In this document: positions 16,764 to 24,634 of the stretch, in pieces
How positions within the stretch are numbered: the stretch's first letter is position 1
How the letters are laid out: each line of letters starts with the position of its first letter
NCBI GenBank assembly: GCA_024689505.1
Contig: JAILDJ010000250.1
Location: 1 to 33,130 of the forward strand
Length of the DNA stretch: 33,130 nucleotides
Direction of reading: 5' to 3'
DNA from: Clostridiales bacterium
GTDB taxonomy: Bacteria; Bacillota; Clostridia; Lachnospirales; Bianqueaceae
Translations under genes and position numbers: made by a program
Notes under the pieces: model-generated
The model's database searches: none
Told to the model about the DNA's origin: nothing
The model's input: the letters and a program-made list of their open reading frames with translations, nothing else

Positions 16764-17035
16764 TTTTTTCCTTCCTGGCTCTCTCCGACCGCCTTGACGA
16801 TCTCGATGAACTCATTCTTCAGTGCATCGACGTCTGCGATCCCTTCCTCGTCTTCGCAGTGCGTGCAGAGCGCTTCGTACTGCTCTGTGCCCAGCATTTT
16901 CTCGATGACAAGGAGCTCTCCAATGCCGTCCCCATCCTTACGGACCTGCGCCATCTCGCGCAGCAGACGCGCGTCCTTCAGCTTCTTGAGATTCATGGAA
17001 AATTCAAAACCGGTCGTTGTTTTACCCGTAACCAT
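16760..17035 (-). CDS. Tail assembly chaperone G
   Basis: The 91-residue protein begins MVTGKTTTGFEFSMNLKKLKD and is rich in charged helices (LLREMAQVRKDGDGIGELLVI). Its position between tail tube and tape measure, its size and the frameshift into the next frame identify it as a gpG-type tape-measure chaperone. An AGAGGAGG site lies before the ATG. The stop TGA (16760-16762) follows immediately on the slippery heptamer, which favours the ribosome pausing there. Confidence 0.8.
   Translation of the reverse strand: MVTGKTTTGFEFSMNLKKLKDARLLREMAQVRKDGDGIGELLVIEKMLGTEQYEALCTHCEDEEGIADVDALKNEFIEIVKAVGESQEGKN
16763..16769 (-). promoter_or_regulatory. Slippery site A AAA AAC for programmed -1 frameshift
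   Basis: The last codons of G read GGA AAA AAC TGA, forming the X XXY YYZ heptamer A AAA AAC right before the stop. Shifting back one base allows the frame to continue through LITLTVMLASDED into the GT frame. Both halves are complete codons up to the heptamer, so the arrangement is exact. Confidence 0.85.
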
Positions 17036-17056
17036 GTGCTACCTCCTCTATGATGA

Positions 17057-17626
17057 TCAGCCTTCTGCCTTAATGATGTATTCCTTGTGCGAGTCGAAGT
17101 CGAAGTTCTCGTCTCCCGGCATCGCATCCAAGGTCACGTCATACGCGATCGGATCCGTGTCCTTATAGACGATCTCGCCGATCTCAGAAACTTTGGCGTT
17201 CGGAATGACCACGCGCTTCAGCGTTCCGTCCGGAAGTGCCATGTCGATTACATAGGCTCGCGCCGGCTGCTCTTTGGAGTTCGCCCGGACCGTGATCCCG
17301 GTGCTGAGGGCTCCGGATACGTTGTCGTCTCCATAGATCACTTTCAGCACGTCGATGTTCAGCGACTCGATGTACTTCATCTTCCAGGTGTCCGGCTTCT
17401 CAGTCTGGGTCGTAGCGACAATATCGCCGCCCCAGGCTTTCAGCTTATTAACGCTCGGACTATTGCTGTTGGAAACGCCATCTTCGGAGATGTAGCCCAG
17501 GCACTTGAACGCACTGTCCAACTCGCCCGATGCGGCCGTCGGAAGCGTGCTTCCCAGTGGTGCCGTGAAGATCGCCCCACCAACCTTAGGCTTACCGAAC
17601 GAAACTTTCGTCGAATCATTAGCCAT
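17057..17626 (-). CDS. Major tail (tube) protein
   Basis: 189 residues beginning MANDSTKVSFGKPKVGGAIF, of the size and character of siphophage tail tube proteins, with an N-terminal GG-IFTAPLG motif followed by LGYISEDG and a VTLDAMPGDENFDF end. Many copies stack to form the tail tube. It lies between the tail terminator and chaperone G, as expected. AAAGGGA precedes the ATG. Confidence 0.85.
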   Translation of the reverse strand: MANDSTKVSFGKPKVGGAIFTAPLGSTLPTAASGELDSAFKCLGYISEDGVSNSNSPSVNKLKAWGGDIVATTQTEKPDTWKMKYIESLNIDVLKVIYGDDNVSGALSTGITVRANSKEQPARAYVIDMALPDGTLKRVVIPNAKVSEIGEIVYKDTDPIAYDVTLDAMPGDENFDFDSHKEYIIKAEG

Positions 17627-17640
17627 GTGTTTTTCCCTTT

Positions 17641-18000
17641 CTAAACATAATAGATATCGTACACGCTCTGATAGCGGTACCGCTTCGTCCGCGTGTCTGT
17701 ATGATTGTATGATCCGTCCAGTTTTACAGAGCCAATCATCGGCAGCTGGATCATGTCCTCAACCGCTTCCCTGGCCTCCTCGTCCAGCGCCGCCGCCTCA
17801 TACAGGCTTTTCAGTGAATAGGACTGGAAAGCAAAGGATGCTGTCTTGATATGATCCGCCTGGATCAGCCCCACACGTTCGATCACTACGAATCGCTCGG
17901 GCCATGTCGGCCAGGCCTCCGAAGGAACCTCCGGAAGCTCCATCAGAACCGGGACATTCAGCCGGTCTGACAGGTAGTTAAGGATCGTCTCTTCTATCAT
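17641..18000 (-). CDS. Tail terminator/completion protein
   Basis: 119 residues (MIEETILNYLSDRLNVPVLM...) with the size and placement of minor tail proteins that cap the tail tube (gp17-like). Features include PVLMELPEVP near the N-terminus and a C-terminal YRYQSVYDIYYV strand. The ATG overlaps the stop of the preceding gene as ATGA, indicating translational coupling. The assignment rests mainly on order: neck protein, terminator, tube. Confidence 0.65.
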   Translation of the reverse strand: MIEETILNYLSDRLNVPVLMELPEVPSEAWPTWPERFVVIERVGLIQADHIKTASFAFQSYSLKSLYEAAALDEEAREAVEDMIQLPMIGSVKLDGSYNHTDTRTKRYRYQSVYDIYYV

Positions 18001-18233
18001 CGTCTTCTCTTCGCCTTCTCCAGAGTGTTGTGGTCGAGGTTGTCATTATAGGCTTCCTCTGTCATCGTCTGCACCTGGACGTTTGCACGGTTTTGGCCGA
18101 CATATACGTCATACCCTTCGCCGGCTGCGTCACTCATGCGCTTGGCTTCACGGATCAGCACGTTCTGCATCTCCGCACTGCGCATCAGTTCCCTGACGCC
18201 GGCACGGTTCAGCTCGAACTTCATCTTAGCCAA
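17997..18233 (-). CDS. Head-tail joining/neck protein (HK97 gp10-like position)
   Basis: A 78-residue basic protein beginning MAKMKFELNRAGVRELMRSA, with a VREL-RS-EMQ--L--EA helix, typical of small HK97 gp10-like tail completion proteins. The ORF starts with a TTG at 18233, close behind a GGAG site (4 bases). An ATG at 18224 is an alternative with longer spacing. It lies between the head-tail stopper and the tail terminator. Confidence 0.65.
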   Translation of the reverse strand: MAKMKFELNRAGVRELMRSAEMQNVLIREAKRMSDAAGEGYDVYVGQNRANVQVQTMTEEAYNDNLDHNTLEKAKRRR

Positions 18234-18570
18234 TTCGCTCCACCTTCACCTTCTTGTTCCACTCCAGCGGGATCAGCTCTTCGATGCCCTGCGTCGGCGC
18301 ACCGATCGTCTGAAACACTTCGCCGAAAAAACCGACCTTACGGTCGGTCCATCTGTGCGTGTCTCCCTTGGGTATAGCCAGAGTATATGCCATCCGCTTC
18401 CCTGTCAGTTCCAGGATGTCGGTGATCTCCTGAGACGTTGGTTCTCCGATCAGCACGTTGCCGACAGGTATCTGCCTGTCTTCGTAGATCGGACGCCCGA
18501 ATCCGTCCGTCCCGGTCTGTACCTTGTCATACAAGATGACCGTTATTCCCCTTCCGGACAGTCGCCCCAT
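18226..18570 (-). CDS. Head-tail stopper/head closure protein
   Basis: 114 residues, beginning MGRLSGRGITVILYDKVQTG. Contains a DGFGRPIYED loop and a conserved-looking AIPKGDTHRWTDRKVGFFGE segment, typical of small head-closure proteins of Firmicutes siphophages. It overlaps the upstream connector gene by 28 bases and the downstream gene by 8, so the connector genes are translationally linked. Confidence 0.65.
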   Translation of the reverse strand: MGRLSGRGITVILYDKVQTGTDGFGRPIYEDRQIPVGNVLIGEPTSQEITDILELTGKRMAYTLAIPKGDTHRWTDRKVGFFGEVFQTIGAPTQGIEELIPLEWNKKVKVERIG

Positions 18571-18956
18571 AATGGAATCGCCCCCATCTGCTGTCGCCTT
18601 AATCCAAGGCGTTTCAGATCATTCTTCATGATGGCTGCCGCGATGCCGCCGCCAGGAATCGCATAGGTGCCGGACCATGTATAGCCCATGGCGCTCTGCG
18701 ATTCCTGGGTCATGGGATCGTCCTGCATGGACTGCCGCATGACGCGGATCACTACATCCACTGTCACAAGCTTCACAACGCTTGCATATGTTGGATCTTC
18801 AGCCATCTGATCCAGATCTTTACCCGCCTTATATGCCTCATACCGCAGGGCATCAGACACATATGGCAGCAACGCCTCAATCCTGCTCTGCTGTGCCATG
18901 GTATAATCCACACCGGACAGCATGATCACATCTGCAAGCGTCGCAAATTCACTCAT
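18543..18956 (-). CDS. Head-tail connector (Gp19/Gp15/Gp42-like)
   Basis: A 137-residue mostly helical protein beginning MSEFATLADVIMLSGVDYTM, with ALLPYVSDALRYEAYKAGKD and VTVDVVIRVMRQS helices. This matches the phage Gp19/Gp15/Gp42 connector family, whose members join the portal to the neck. It also contains an SGTYAIPGGGIAAAIMKNDL tail. An AGGAGAATAAGTC sequence precedes the ATG. It directly follows the major capsid gene, as expected. Confidence 0.7.
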   Translation of the reverse strand: MSEFATLADVIMLSGVDYTMAQQSRIEALLPYVSDALRYEAYKAGKDLDQMAEDPTYASVVKLVTVDVVIRVMRQSMQDDPMTQESQSAMGYTWSGTYAIPGGGIAAAIMKNDLKRLGLRRQQMGAIPLWGDCPEGE

Positions 18957-18971
18957 GACTTATTCTCCTGA

Positions 18972-19922
18972 TCAGCCGGCAGGCTGCTCTTCCGTCTGCT
19001 CTCCTTCGCCTTCAGCTACGATCATAGCGAACGCAGCCGGATCCATGATCGCGAAGCCGATGTAAGTCTCGGCACGCAGATAGACCTGGTTGTGACCCTT
19101 CAGGTCGCCGTCTTCGGAGTTGTCCGGATTGCCATACTGGATCACTTCCAGCGGGATCTCCTTCGCGATGCCCCAGCGGAAGAAGTTCTGGAAGTCGCCG
19201 ACGATAGCCTTGTCATCAGACTCACCGAAGGAAACGGTGGAGTTGACATCGACCGGAGTGCCGTTCAGGCTTCCCGGATTGCCGCCCCAGCGCAGCTCGG
19301 GATACATGCGGGCACCCTTGCCTTCCTCATCGTTGGTGGTCTTGGCCAGGTCACGTGCGAAGTCTCTGGACATCGCGACACCGGTCAGATCCGCATACTC
19401 CGCGATCTTCGCCGCAGCTTCTTCGATGGCTTCATTGGCACCGTTGGTGACGGTGGAATCATATTCGACGATGTTGGCCTGGTCGATCGCGGTATCGAAG
19501 GCGTTCGCAGCGTCGATCTGCGTGGATACGGTCGCGGTCCTCGGATTCATGCGGTGCATGGCCATGATGTCCAGGCCGCGTGCAACCTTCTTGGCATAGC
19601 CTTCATTGAACTGACGCAGGATGTCCAGCTTCAGCTCTTCAGCGCCATACATGAACTCGTCAGAGACGCGGGCGCCATATTCGACCTTGATCGGTACGAC
19701 CGTCTTCGGGGACAGCGCCATGCCGCCACGGGCCTTCGCTGCGTTCTCTGCCACCATGTTGACTTCGTCGTCCATGGTGAAGGTGAAATACTTGTTGCCA
19801 TTGAAGGCAACCGGTTCCTGGTTCGCCAGCTTGATGAGAGAACTCTTGCCGGCAACCTTGGTGATCAGATCTTTGACCAGCGTGGGATCAAAGAGAGTAC
19901 CTCTGCTTACTACATCAGGCAT
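18972..19922 (-). CDS. Major capsid protein (HK97 fold)
   Basis: 316 residues. The sequence pattern (VSRGTLFDPTLVKDLITKVA start, EPVAFNGNKYFTFTMDDEVN, VVPIKVEYGARVSDEF, and FAIMDPAAFAMIV near the end) is that of a Firmicutes HK97-fold capsid protein. No N-terminal protease-type pro-domain is seen; instead a separate scaffold gene lies upstream. The acidic tail (EGEGEQTEEQPAG) may be surface exposed. GAGAAAAGGAG lies before the ATG. Codon use is clearly biased to GC-ending codons, in line with high expression. Confidence 0.88.
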   Translation of the reverse strand: MPDVVSRGTLFDPTLVKDLITKVAGKSSLIKLANQEPVAFNGNKYFTFTMDDEVNMVAENAAKARGGMALSPKTVVPIKVEYGARVSDEFMYGAEELKLDILRQFNEGYAKKVARGLDIMAMHRMNPRTATVSTQIDAANAFDTAIDQANIVEYDSTVTNGANEAIEEAAAKIAEYADLTGVAMSRDFARDLAKTTNDEEGKGARMYPELRWGGNPGSLNGTPVDVNSTVSFGESDDKAIVGDFQNFFRWGIAKEIPLEVIQYGNPDNSEDGDLKGHNQVYLRAETYIGFAIMDPAAFAMIVAEGEGEQTEEQPAG

Positions 19923-19938
19923 AATTTTTCTCCTTTTC

Positions 19939-20409
19939 TCAGGTTAATTTTGACAGCATACTCTTGTATGCTGCGTCTTTGGAACTGCCGCCGTTATTGT
20001 CATGATTGGCCAGCGGCTGGGTGTTGTTCGCACCGGTCAGCTTCTTCAGCTTTTCTGCGCTTTCCAGGATCGACTTCTCATCATCGCCCTGCAGAAAGTC
20101 GATAGCGTCATAGGACAAACCGGCTTCATGGGCGATTCTCGTTTTTACCGAGGCGGTCTCGTAGCCCTTGATCCTGGCATCGCGCTCTGCGATCTGCTTG
20201 TCATAATCCGCGTACTTCTTCGCGTTTTCGTCAGCGGCCTTCTGCAGACCGTTGATCTTCAGCTCGTAATCCTGCTTCAGCTTTGATACATCGTCCGCAG
20301 ACATGTATCCCTCATACTTCTTGGAGAACTTCTCTTCTGCCCTGGACAGACGGTCCTTGATGGCAGCATCAAATTCTTCCTGTGTCGCGATCGGCGTAAA
20401 TTCACCCAT
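19939..20409 (-). CDS. Phage scaffolding protein (DUF4355-like)
   Basis: 156 residues, starting at the ATG with GAAGGAG 8 bases before it (MGEFTPIATQEEFDAAI). It has the expected scaffold layout: N-terminal IATQEEFDAAIKDRL, a long charged coiled coil (about residues 30-95), and a basic C-terminal end (SSKDAAYKSMLSKLT) thought to touch the capsid protein. It guides capsid assembly and then leaves the head. It lies between the large terminase and the capsid gene, after a hairpin terminator. Confidence 0.85.
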   Translation of the reverse strand: MGEFTPIATQEEFDAAIKDRLSRAEEKFSKKYEGYMSADDVSKLKQDYELKINGLQKAADENAKKYADYDKQIAERDARIKGYETASVKTRIAHEAGLSYDAIDFLQGDDEKSILESAEKLKKLTGANNTQPLANHDNNGGSSKDAAYKSMLSKLT

Positions 20410-20461
20410 CTGTGTATCTCCTTCCCTGTTTTTCCGTACAGTGACGTTAGTTTTTATATCT

Positions 20462-20491
20462 AAAAAGGCACCCATATCGAATGGATGCCTT
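20462..20491 (-). terminator. Hairpin terminator between large terminase and scaffold
   Basis: AAGGCACCCAT (20465-20475) pairs with ATGGATGCCTT (20481-20491) around a five-base loop with one mismatch (10 of 11 pairs). On the minus strand the hairpin is followed by TTTTTAG. It overlaps the terminase stop codon. It may partly end the packaging-gene transcript, or separate it from the capsid genes. Confidence 0.6.
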
Positions 20492-21887
20492 AATAGCCTG
20501 CTACTTGTTTTTTGCCCTGTTTATATTCATCTACCGCCCAGGCGGCCAGGATCACCGCGTCCATGAGCGACTGATCAGCTACTTCGCTGATCGATTGATA
20601 CCCGAATCCTCCATGGGATCCGATTGCGCGCTTCTCGCAGTTTGTGACTGCCTGTGTAAGCGCTCCCTGTTCCATGTGCCGGATCCGGCGCTGGAATATG
20701 TTCTGCTCAAATGCTGCATTCGCAGCGATATATTCTGTGACCTTCGGAAAAACGTAATATCTGATCTTTGCCTTCTTCAGCTCTTCCTCGATCAGAGTCT
20801 GGCCGTTCTTGCCGTCGATGATTACCTTATTGGCGTTCTTCCCAAGCGTCTTCAGGAAGTCCATGATCCAGGCGATGCCGTCCCTCATGTGCCGGTTCTC
20901 GACCGCTTCCACGAAGACATTATCGTCATCCGTCCTTCCAGCTACCGCCAGGCTGACTGTTTCTCCGTTCTTGTTGAACTTGATCCCGACAGAGATCTTC
21001 CCGACCAACTGCGGCAGGACCTCGGCCCGGCAGTTCTCCCAGTCGACTTTTGATATTGCTGACTTCAGGTTGTATTTAATCCAGAGGCCGAGCCGCTGGA
21101 TATTGAAATCGATCTCGTCATCGCCGATCTCATCTGCAATCGTATTCTCGTCCAGATGATACCCGAGCGATGGATTCGTTTCATACCAGAGATCTCTGTT
21201 ATTGACATCTGATTTCTGTTCGACACTCCACTCTGCCCAGCCGGCACGCTCCTTCTCTCCAGCCAGCACGCTCTTCCGGAAATCCCGGAAGACCGTTCCT
21301 GAAGAAACAGGCGTCGGAGGCGTCCCACAGAGGATCGTCTGTGGATTCTTGCTGTCCGAGACAACGTACTTCAGCGCAGATTCCTGGTCGGTCTTATATT
21401 CCTGGGCCTCATCGATCACCAGCAGATCATAGCCTTCGCCCAAGCCTCCCTTGGATGTCCTGGTACGAAAAGAGATGTATCCGCCGGTCCGCAGCCGGAT
21501 ATACTCGCTGCCTTTGGCCCGGATGTAGGAATATTGGATGCCGATGGCATCGAGCGCCGTGCACAGCCGCTCCCAGGCTGAATGTGATGTCGACGTCAGA
21601 TGCGCTGTGTGCAGGATCTTTTCGCCGACCATGAGGCCGTATAGCTCCCGGATGATGAGAAGCTCGCCCTTGCCGTTCCGGCGAGGAATAGAATACCCGA
21701 AGCGCGTGTGGATCCACTTGCCGTCATCTCCGACTGCCAGCAGATCGTATGCCAGGAGCTCCTGCCATGGTTCTGCCGGTTTTCCGGAGAGCTCATAGAG
21801 ATCTATCGCATCGGTGCCAACGGAGTTGCTGTAAGGCAGGATGAAGGCTGTTGTCGGTTCCTGGCGGCCGGTTCTTCTTTTTTTCAT
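20490..21887 (-). CDS. Phage terminase large subunit
   Basis: A 465-residue packaging motor. The ATPase part shows a Walker-A-like SIPRRNGKGE (residues ~66-75) and a Walker B LLVIDEAQE (~155-163), then an ILCGTPP coupling motif (~185-191). The C-terminal nuclease part includes VIIDGKNGQ (~355-363) and QSLMDAVILAAW near the end; the usual first Asp is not obvious in GIKFNKNGE (~301-309). It powers DNA translocation into the head and cuts the concatemer. Its position after portal and MuF genes, rather than next to the small subunit, is uncommon. No strong ribosome site is seen before its ATG. Confidence 0.9.
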   Translation of the reverse strand: MKKRRTGRQEPTTAFILPYSNSVGTDAIDLYELSGKPAEPWQELLAYDLLAVGDDGKWIHTRFGYSIPRRNGKGELLIIRELYGLMVGEKILHTAHLTSTSHSAWERLCTALDAIGIQYSYIRAKGSEYIRLRTGGYISFRTRTSKGGLGEGYDLLVIDEAQEYKTDQESALKYVVSDSKNPQTILCGTPPTPVSSGTVFRDFRKSVLAGEKERAGWAEWSVEQKSDVNNRDLWYETNPSLGYHLDENTIADEIGDDEIDFNIQRLGLWIKYNLKSAISKVDWENCRAEVLPQLVGKISVGIKFNKNGETVSLAVAGRTDDDNVFVEAVENRHMRDGIAWIMDFLKTLGKNANKVIIDGKNGQTLIEEELKKAKIRYYVFPKVTEYIAANAAFEQNIFQRRIRHMEQGALTQAVTNCEKRAIGSHGGFGYQSISEVADQSLMDAVILAAWAVDEYKQGKKQVAGY

Positions 21888-21911
21888 TGAGCTTTTCTAA
21901 TCAAGCAAACA

Positions 21912-22067
21912 CTATTTTATATTATACTTTTCCCGAATTTCTTTCGCGTGTTTAACGGTCTTTTCCCATGATTCTGCTGCTTTTTTACGATTCTCGGCAG
22001 TGTCTTCCTTCCACACAATCTTTCTGCTATCGTTTTCGTTTATTTCCATCAATTCTTTTTTATCCAT
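21912..22067 (-). CDS. Small AT-rich protein after the MuF gene (candidate immunity or accessory)
   Basis: A 51-residue, highly charged protein (MDKKELMEINENDSRKIVWK...) with no recognised family, likely helical. I chose the ATG at 22067, which follows an AAGGA-containing stretch, rather than the earlier ATGs that overlap the MuF stop. The region 21911-22070 has 55 of 160 G+C (34%), far below the late genes. It sits immediately downstream of the AT-rich C-terminal half of the MuF protein. A small gene directly after a MuF toxin-like C-terminus could encode the matching immunity protein, but this is inference from context only. Confidence 0.55.
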   Translation of the reverse strand: MDKKELMEINENDSRKIVWKEDTAENRKKAAESWEKTVKHAKEIREKYNIK

Positions 22068-22074
22068 AAATTCC

Positions 22075-23403
22075 TTACCTCTTTTCATAAGACAACCCAT
22101 ATTGATTGAATATCTTCTGCCATATTTTATCTACATCTACCGTGTTTATGCATTGATCAACTATTTCTTTATGAATAACGTTACACTCTTCAAGCGAGTA
22201 TAGTGCTGGTGCTTGCTTGACTACATATACTACTCCATTATGGCCACAAACAACGCTCTTCTCATAGTGATTCCTCAGCGCAGAAACAGCATCATCCGCT
22301 GTAGGAGGATATCCATCGGGATGATTATGAAGTGCAATCAGACTTTTCCCTTCTTTATGATATTCCTTTATTATTGCTTTCATTTCGTCAGGATACTGAC
22401 CAACTAGATTTTCAGCTCTTGTTTCCTCAAACCTATAGAGTCGTTTCCCTGATTTCGCATCCACCAAAACTATTGTTTCCATCTTGGTGCCAGATCTCTC
22501 TTCAAGTATCTTTTTTGCTTCTTCGAGAATTCTATCATCTACTTCATCATCACCAGATATTCCATGATATTTCATTCTATATTCCTGCGAGCGAATATAC
22601 TCCAAATTCACATTAGGATTGTCATAGCTTGGCTTTGCTACTCCAAGCAACTTTCTAGAAGTTTCATTATCTCCTTGCTGGTTTGAGAACTCAATTCGTC
22701 TTTCTCGTTCTGCATAGTTTTCCTCTGCCCATCTCTTCGAATGAGCATTCTGCTTCAACCCGTTCCCCGGATAATACTCCACCAGGCAGTTGCAGTTTTG
22801 GTGTCTCCGATAAACCTCATCCGGAGCCGGGTAGTCGTAGATACCTGCAATCTCATCGCACCACTGGCAGCACTTACCTGTCGAAGTCCTTTTGATTTTC
22901 GGATTCAACCCAGACTGATACTGAAAGGCCTCATTCACCTTAATTGTATCACCGACCACGTTTTCTGTAAAGTGCTCGACGGGTGTGCCCAGGTAACGAG
23001 CTGCGCTCGCTGCGTCTTCAGCGTTGGATCCGAGATGCGCTATCCCGGAAGCGCGATCCTTGTCGAAATCAGTCTGTAAGCCCTTAATGCCGATACCGGC
23101 CTTCTGATTCTGGATCGTCTGGACAGCTACTGCGTAGGTTGCTGATGCATCATAGCACTCATATAGACTCTCCATGATGCTCTCATAGCCATCGATTCCA
23201 TCAGCCACCAGCTCATCGACTTGGCTGAGCATCGCCTTGGATCCGGCCTTCCCGATACGATTCGCATAATCCCAGGCATCTTGGTATGTCGCTTTCCCAT
23301 TGGCGATCTTTTCAGCGAGGCTCTGGATCACTTTATCCTGGTCAACCAGCTCCTTAAACTTCTTGCTGATCTCCTGATAGATCCTGCTCTCTTCTTCTGT
23401 CAT
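22075..23403 (-). CDS. MuF-type minor head protein with C-terminal JAB/MPN-like domain
   Basis: 442 residues from the ATG at 23403 (GGCGGAG site 6 bases away; one base after the portal stop). Residues 1-~210 are a helical SPP1 gp7/MuF-type head protein ending with the family's zinc-like cluster (CCQW-C about 178-182, then HQNCNC about 201-206). After ~residue 245 a separate domain begins: ETIVLVDAKSGKR, then SLIALHNHPDGYPPTADD. The HxH (about 359-361) and following Asp (370-371) resemble the JAMM metal motif of JAB/MPN/RadC-like proteins. GC drops from about 57% to about 37% at the domain border, suggesting a swapped C-terminal cargo. MuF proteins are injected or packaged in the head, so this may be an effector or toxin domain. 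Confidence 0.8.
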   Translation of the reverse strand: MTEEESRIYQEISKKFKELVDQDKVIQSLAEKIANGKATYQDAWDYANRIGKAGSKAMLSQVDELVADGIDGYESIMESLYECYDASATYAVAVQTIQNQKAGIGIKGLQTDFDKDRASGIAHLGSNAEDAASAARYLGTPVEHFTENVVGDTIKVNEAFQYQSGLNPKIKRTSTGKCCQWCDEIAGIYDYPAPDEVYRRHQNCNCLVEYYPGNGLKQNAHSKRWAEENYAERERRIEFSNQQGDNETSRKLLGVAKPSYDNPNVNLEYIRSQEYRMKYHGISGDDEVDDRILEEAKKILEERSGTKMETIVLVDAKSGKRLYRFEETRAENLVGQYPDEMKAIIKEYHKEGKSLIALHNHPDGYPPTADDAVSALRNHYEKSVVCGHNGVVYVVKQAPALYSLEECNVIHKEIVDQCINTVDVDKIWQKIFNQYGLSYEKR

Positions 23404-23404
23404 C

Positions 23405-24634
23405 TCACGCTCCGCCTCGGACACCGGTCAGATCCCGGATTGCCTCGCTGTCGATGTAATCCGGCACGACCTGGTTGATCTTATAGGCGCCATCTCCGAT
23501 GCTGGCCATCATGCTGGCATCCGGCTCGAACAGCGGTTCCCAGATCGCCTGAGTCAAATAGACCTGTGATCTCTGGTAAGGATACTGATCCCGCAGACAC
23601 GCTGCCAGGTATCCCACATTGAGCAGGCCGCTTCCGAAGGTCTTCTGTGCCTTTCTGGCAGTTCCCCGCAGGCTTTCATGCGCCGCCTTAATAGCTTCAG
23701 CTGAGGATGGATTCTCGGACGGGAATCCCATATCATCCATCGTAAGGCCTGCATCTCCTCCAAACATTGAAGCCAGGAGCCGCATCATGTCCAGATGCGG
23801 GTTCATGGACGCCTGCTGGAACTGTCCCAGCGTCGGCTTGTCTCCATCCTGGTCTTTTGTGAACGTCAGCATGGTGGTGATCGTCGCACGCCAGCGATCC
23901 AGCACTTCCGCGTCCGGATCCAGGCCTGTTACATACTTCTGCGGCACCGAATAGAACTCCGCAGTGATCTCCGCTCTCTTGAGAGTTCTCGATGCAGCGT
24001 CTACAAGGTTCATGCCGGCACGGCTGATCCAGCTGTGGCCGAAGGGCCGCTTCGCGTCCGGCCTGAAGACGATAGGAACCAGCAGCGGATGTTCAGTCGG
24101 GTTCGCCCATCGGCCGGATTCTTCACCTTCTTTGAGGATGATCGTCTCTTCAGCGGTAAAATACGCCTCCAAGATGGGCCTCTGCATGTCATCACGCTCG
24201 AGGACCGCATATCCCTCGGTGAGCAAGCCTGTGATCTGATCCATGAGGCCGGTCGCATTGGCGCCATCGATGACCTGCAGTCTTGGATATCCTTCATCAT
24301 CTGCAGAAATATAGACAAAGCTGCAGCCAGCGATCAGCGCAGAAAGGATCGCACTGTCTACCATGATGTCCGGATTGTTCATGTTGAAGATCTCATTCAT
24401 GTTGAAATTGTCATCACGGAACTCTCGGAACACCAGGCGATTAGCCAGGGTATCCACCGCCTTCGTGCACCATCCCAGTGCGTTGTTCCGCCAGAACTTG
24501 AGCTCGTCCGGCGTAGAGATATCCATGTCTCTGACTGTCTGCTTCATCTCGTAATACTCATACCGCTTAAGGACACGGATCCGCTTCTGTGCCAGTCTTC
24601 TCCTGAGATATTCGATGCCTTTATACGCTGCCAT
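23405..24634 (-). CDS. Phage portal protein, SPP1 gp6-like
   Basis: 409 residues from the ATG at 24634, which has an AGAGGAGAAAA site; an earlier in-frame start exists but is less likely. Recognised by the SPP1-type portal pattern: an N-terminal helix with LKRYEYYEMK, an N-domain with LGWCTKAVDTLANRL, IVFRPDAKRPFGHSWI-type wing, and GFPSENPSSAEAIKAAHESL in the stem/crown part. It forms the ring at the head vertex for DNA entry. It overlaps the small terminase stop by 14 bases and ends just before MuF. Confidence 0.9.
   Translation of the reverse strand: MAAYKGIEYLRRRLAQKRIRVLKRYEYYEMKQTVRDMDISTPDELKFWRNNALGWCTKAVDTLANRLVFREFRDDNFNMNEIFNMNNPDIMVDSAILSALIAGCSFVYISADDEGYPRLQVIDGANATGLMDQITGLLTEGYAVLERDDMQRPILEAYFTAEETIILKEGEESGRWANPTEHPLLVPIVFRPDAKRPFGHSWISRAGMNLVDAASRTLKRAEITAEFYSVPQKYVTGLDPDAEVLDRWRATITTMLTFTKDQDGDKPTLGQFQQASMNPHLDMMRLLASMFGGDAGLTMDDMGFPSENPSSAEAIKAAHESLRGTARKAQKTFGSGLLNVGYLAACLRDQYPYQRSQVYLTQAIWEPLFEPDASMMASIGDGAYKINQVVPDYIDSEAIRDLTGVRGGA

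Noticed and set aside
16065-17168. 367-codon frame on the plus strand
   Set aside because: Antisense to the tape measure, GT and G genes; GC-biased codons on the minus strand leave the opposite strand open.
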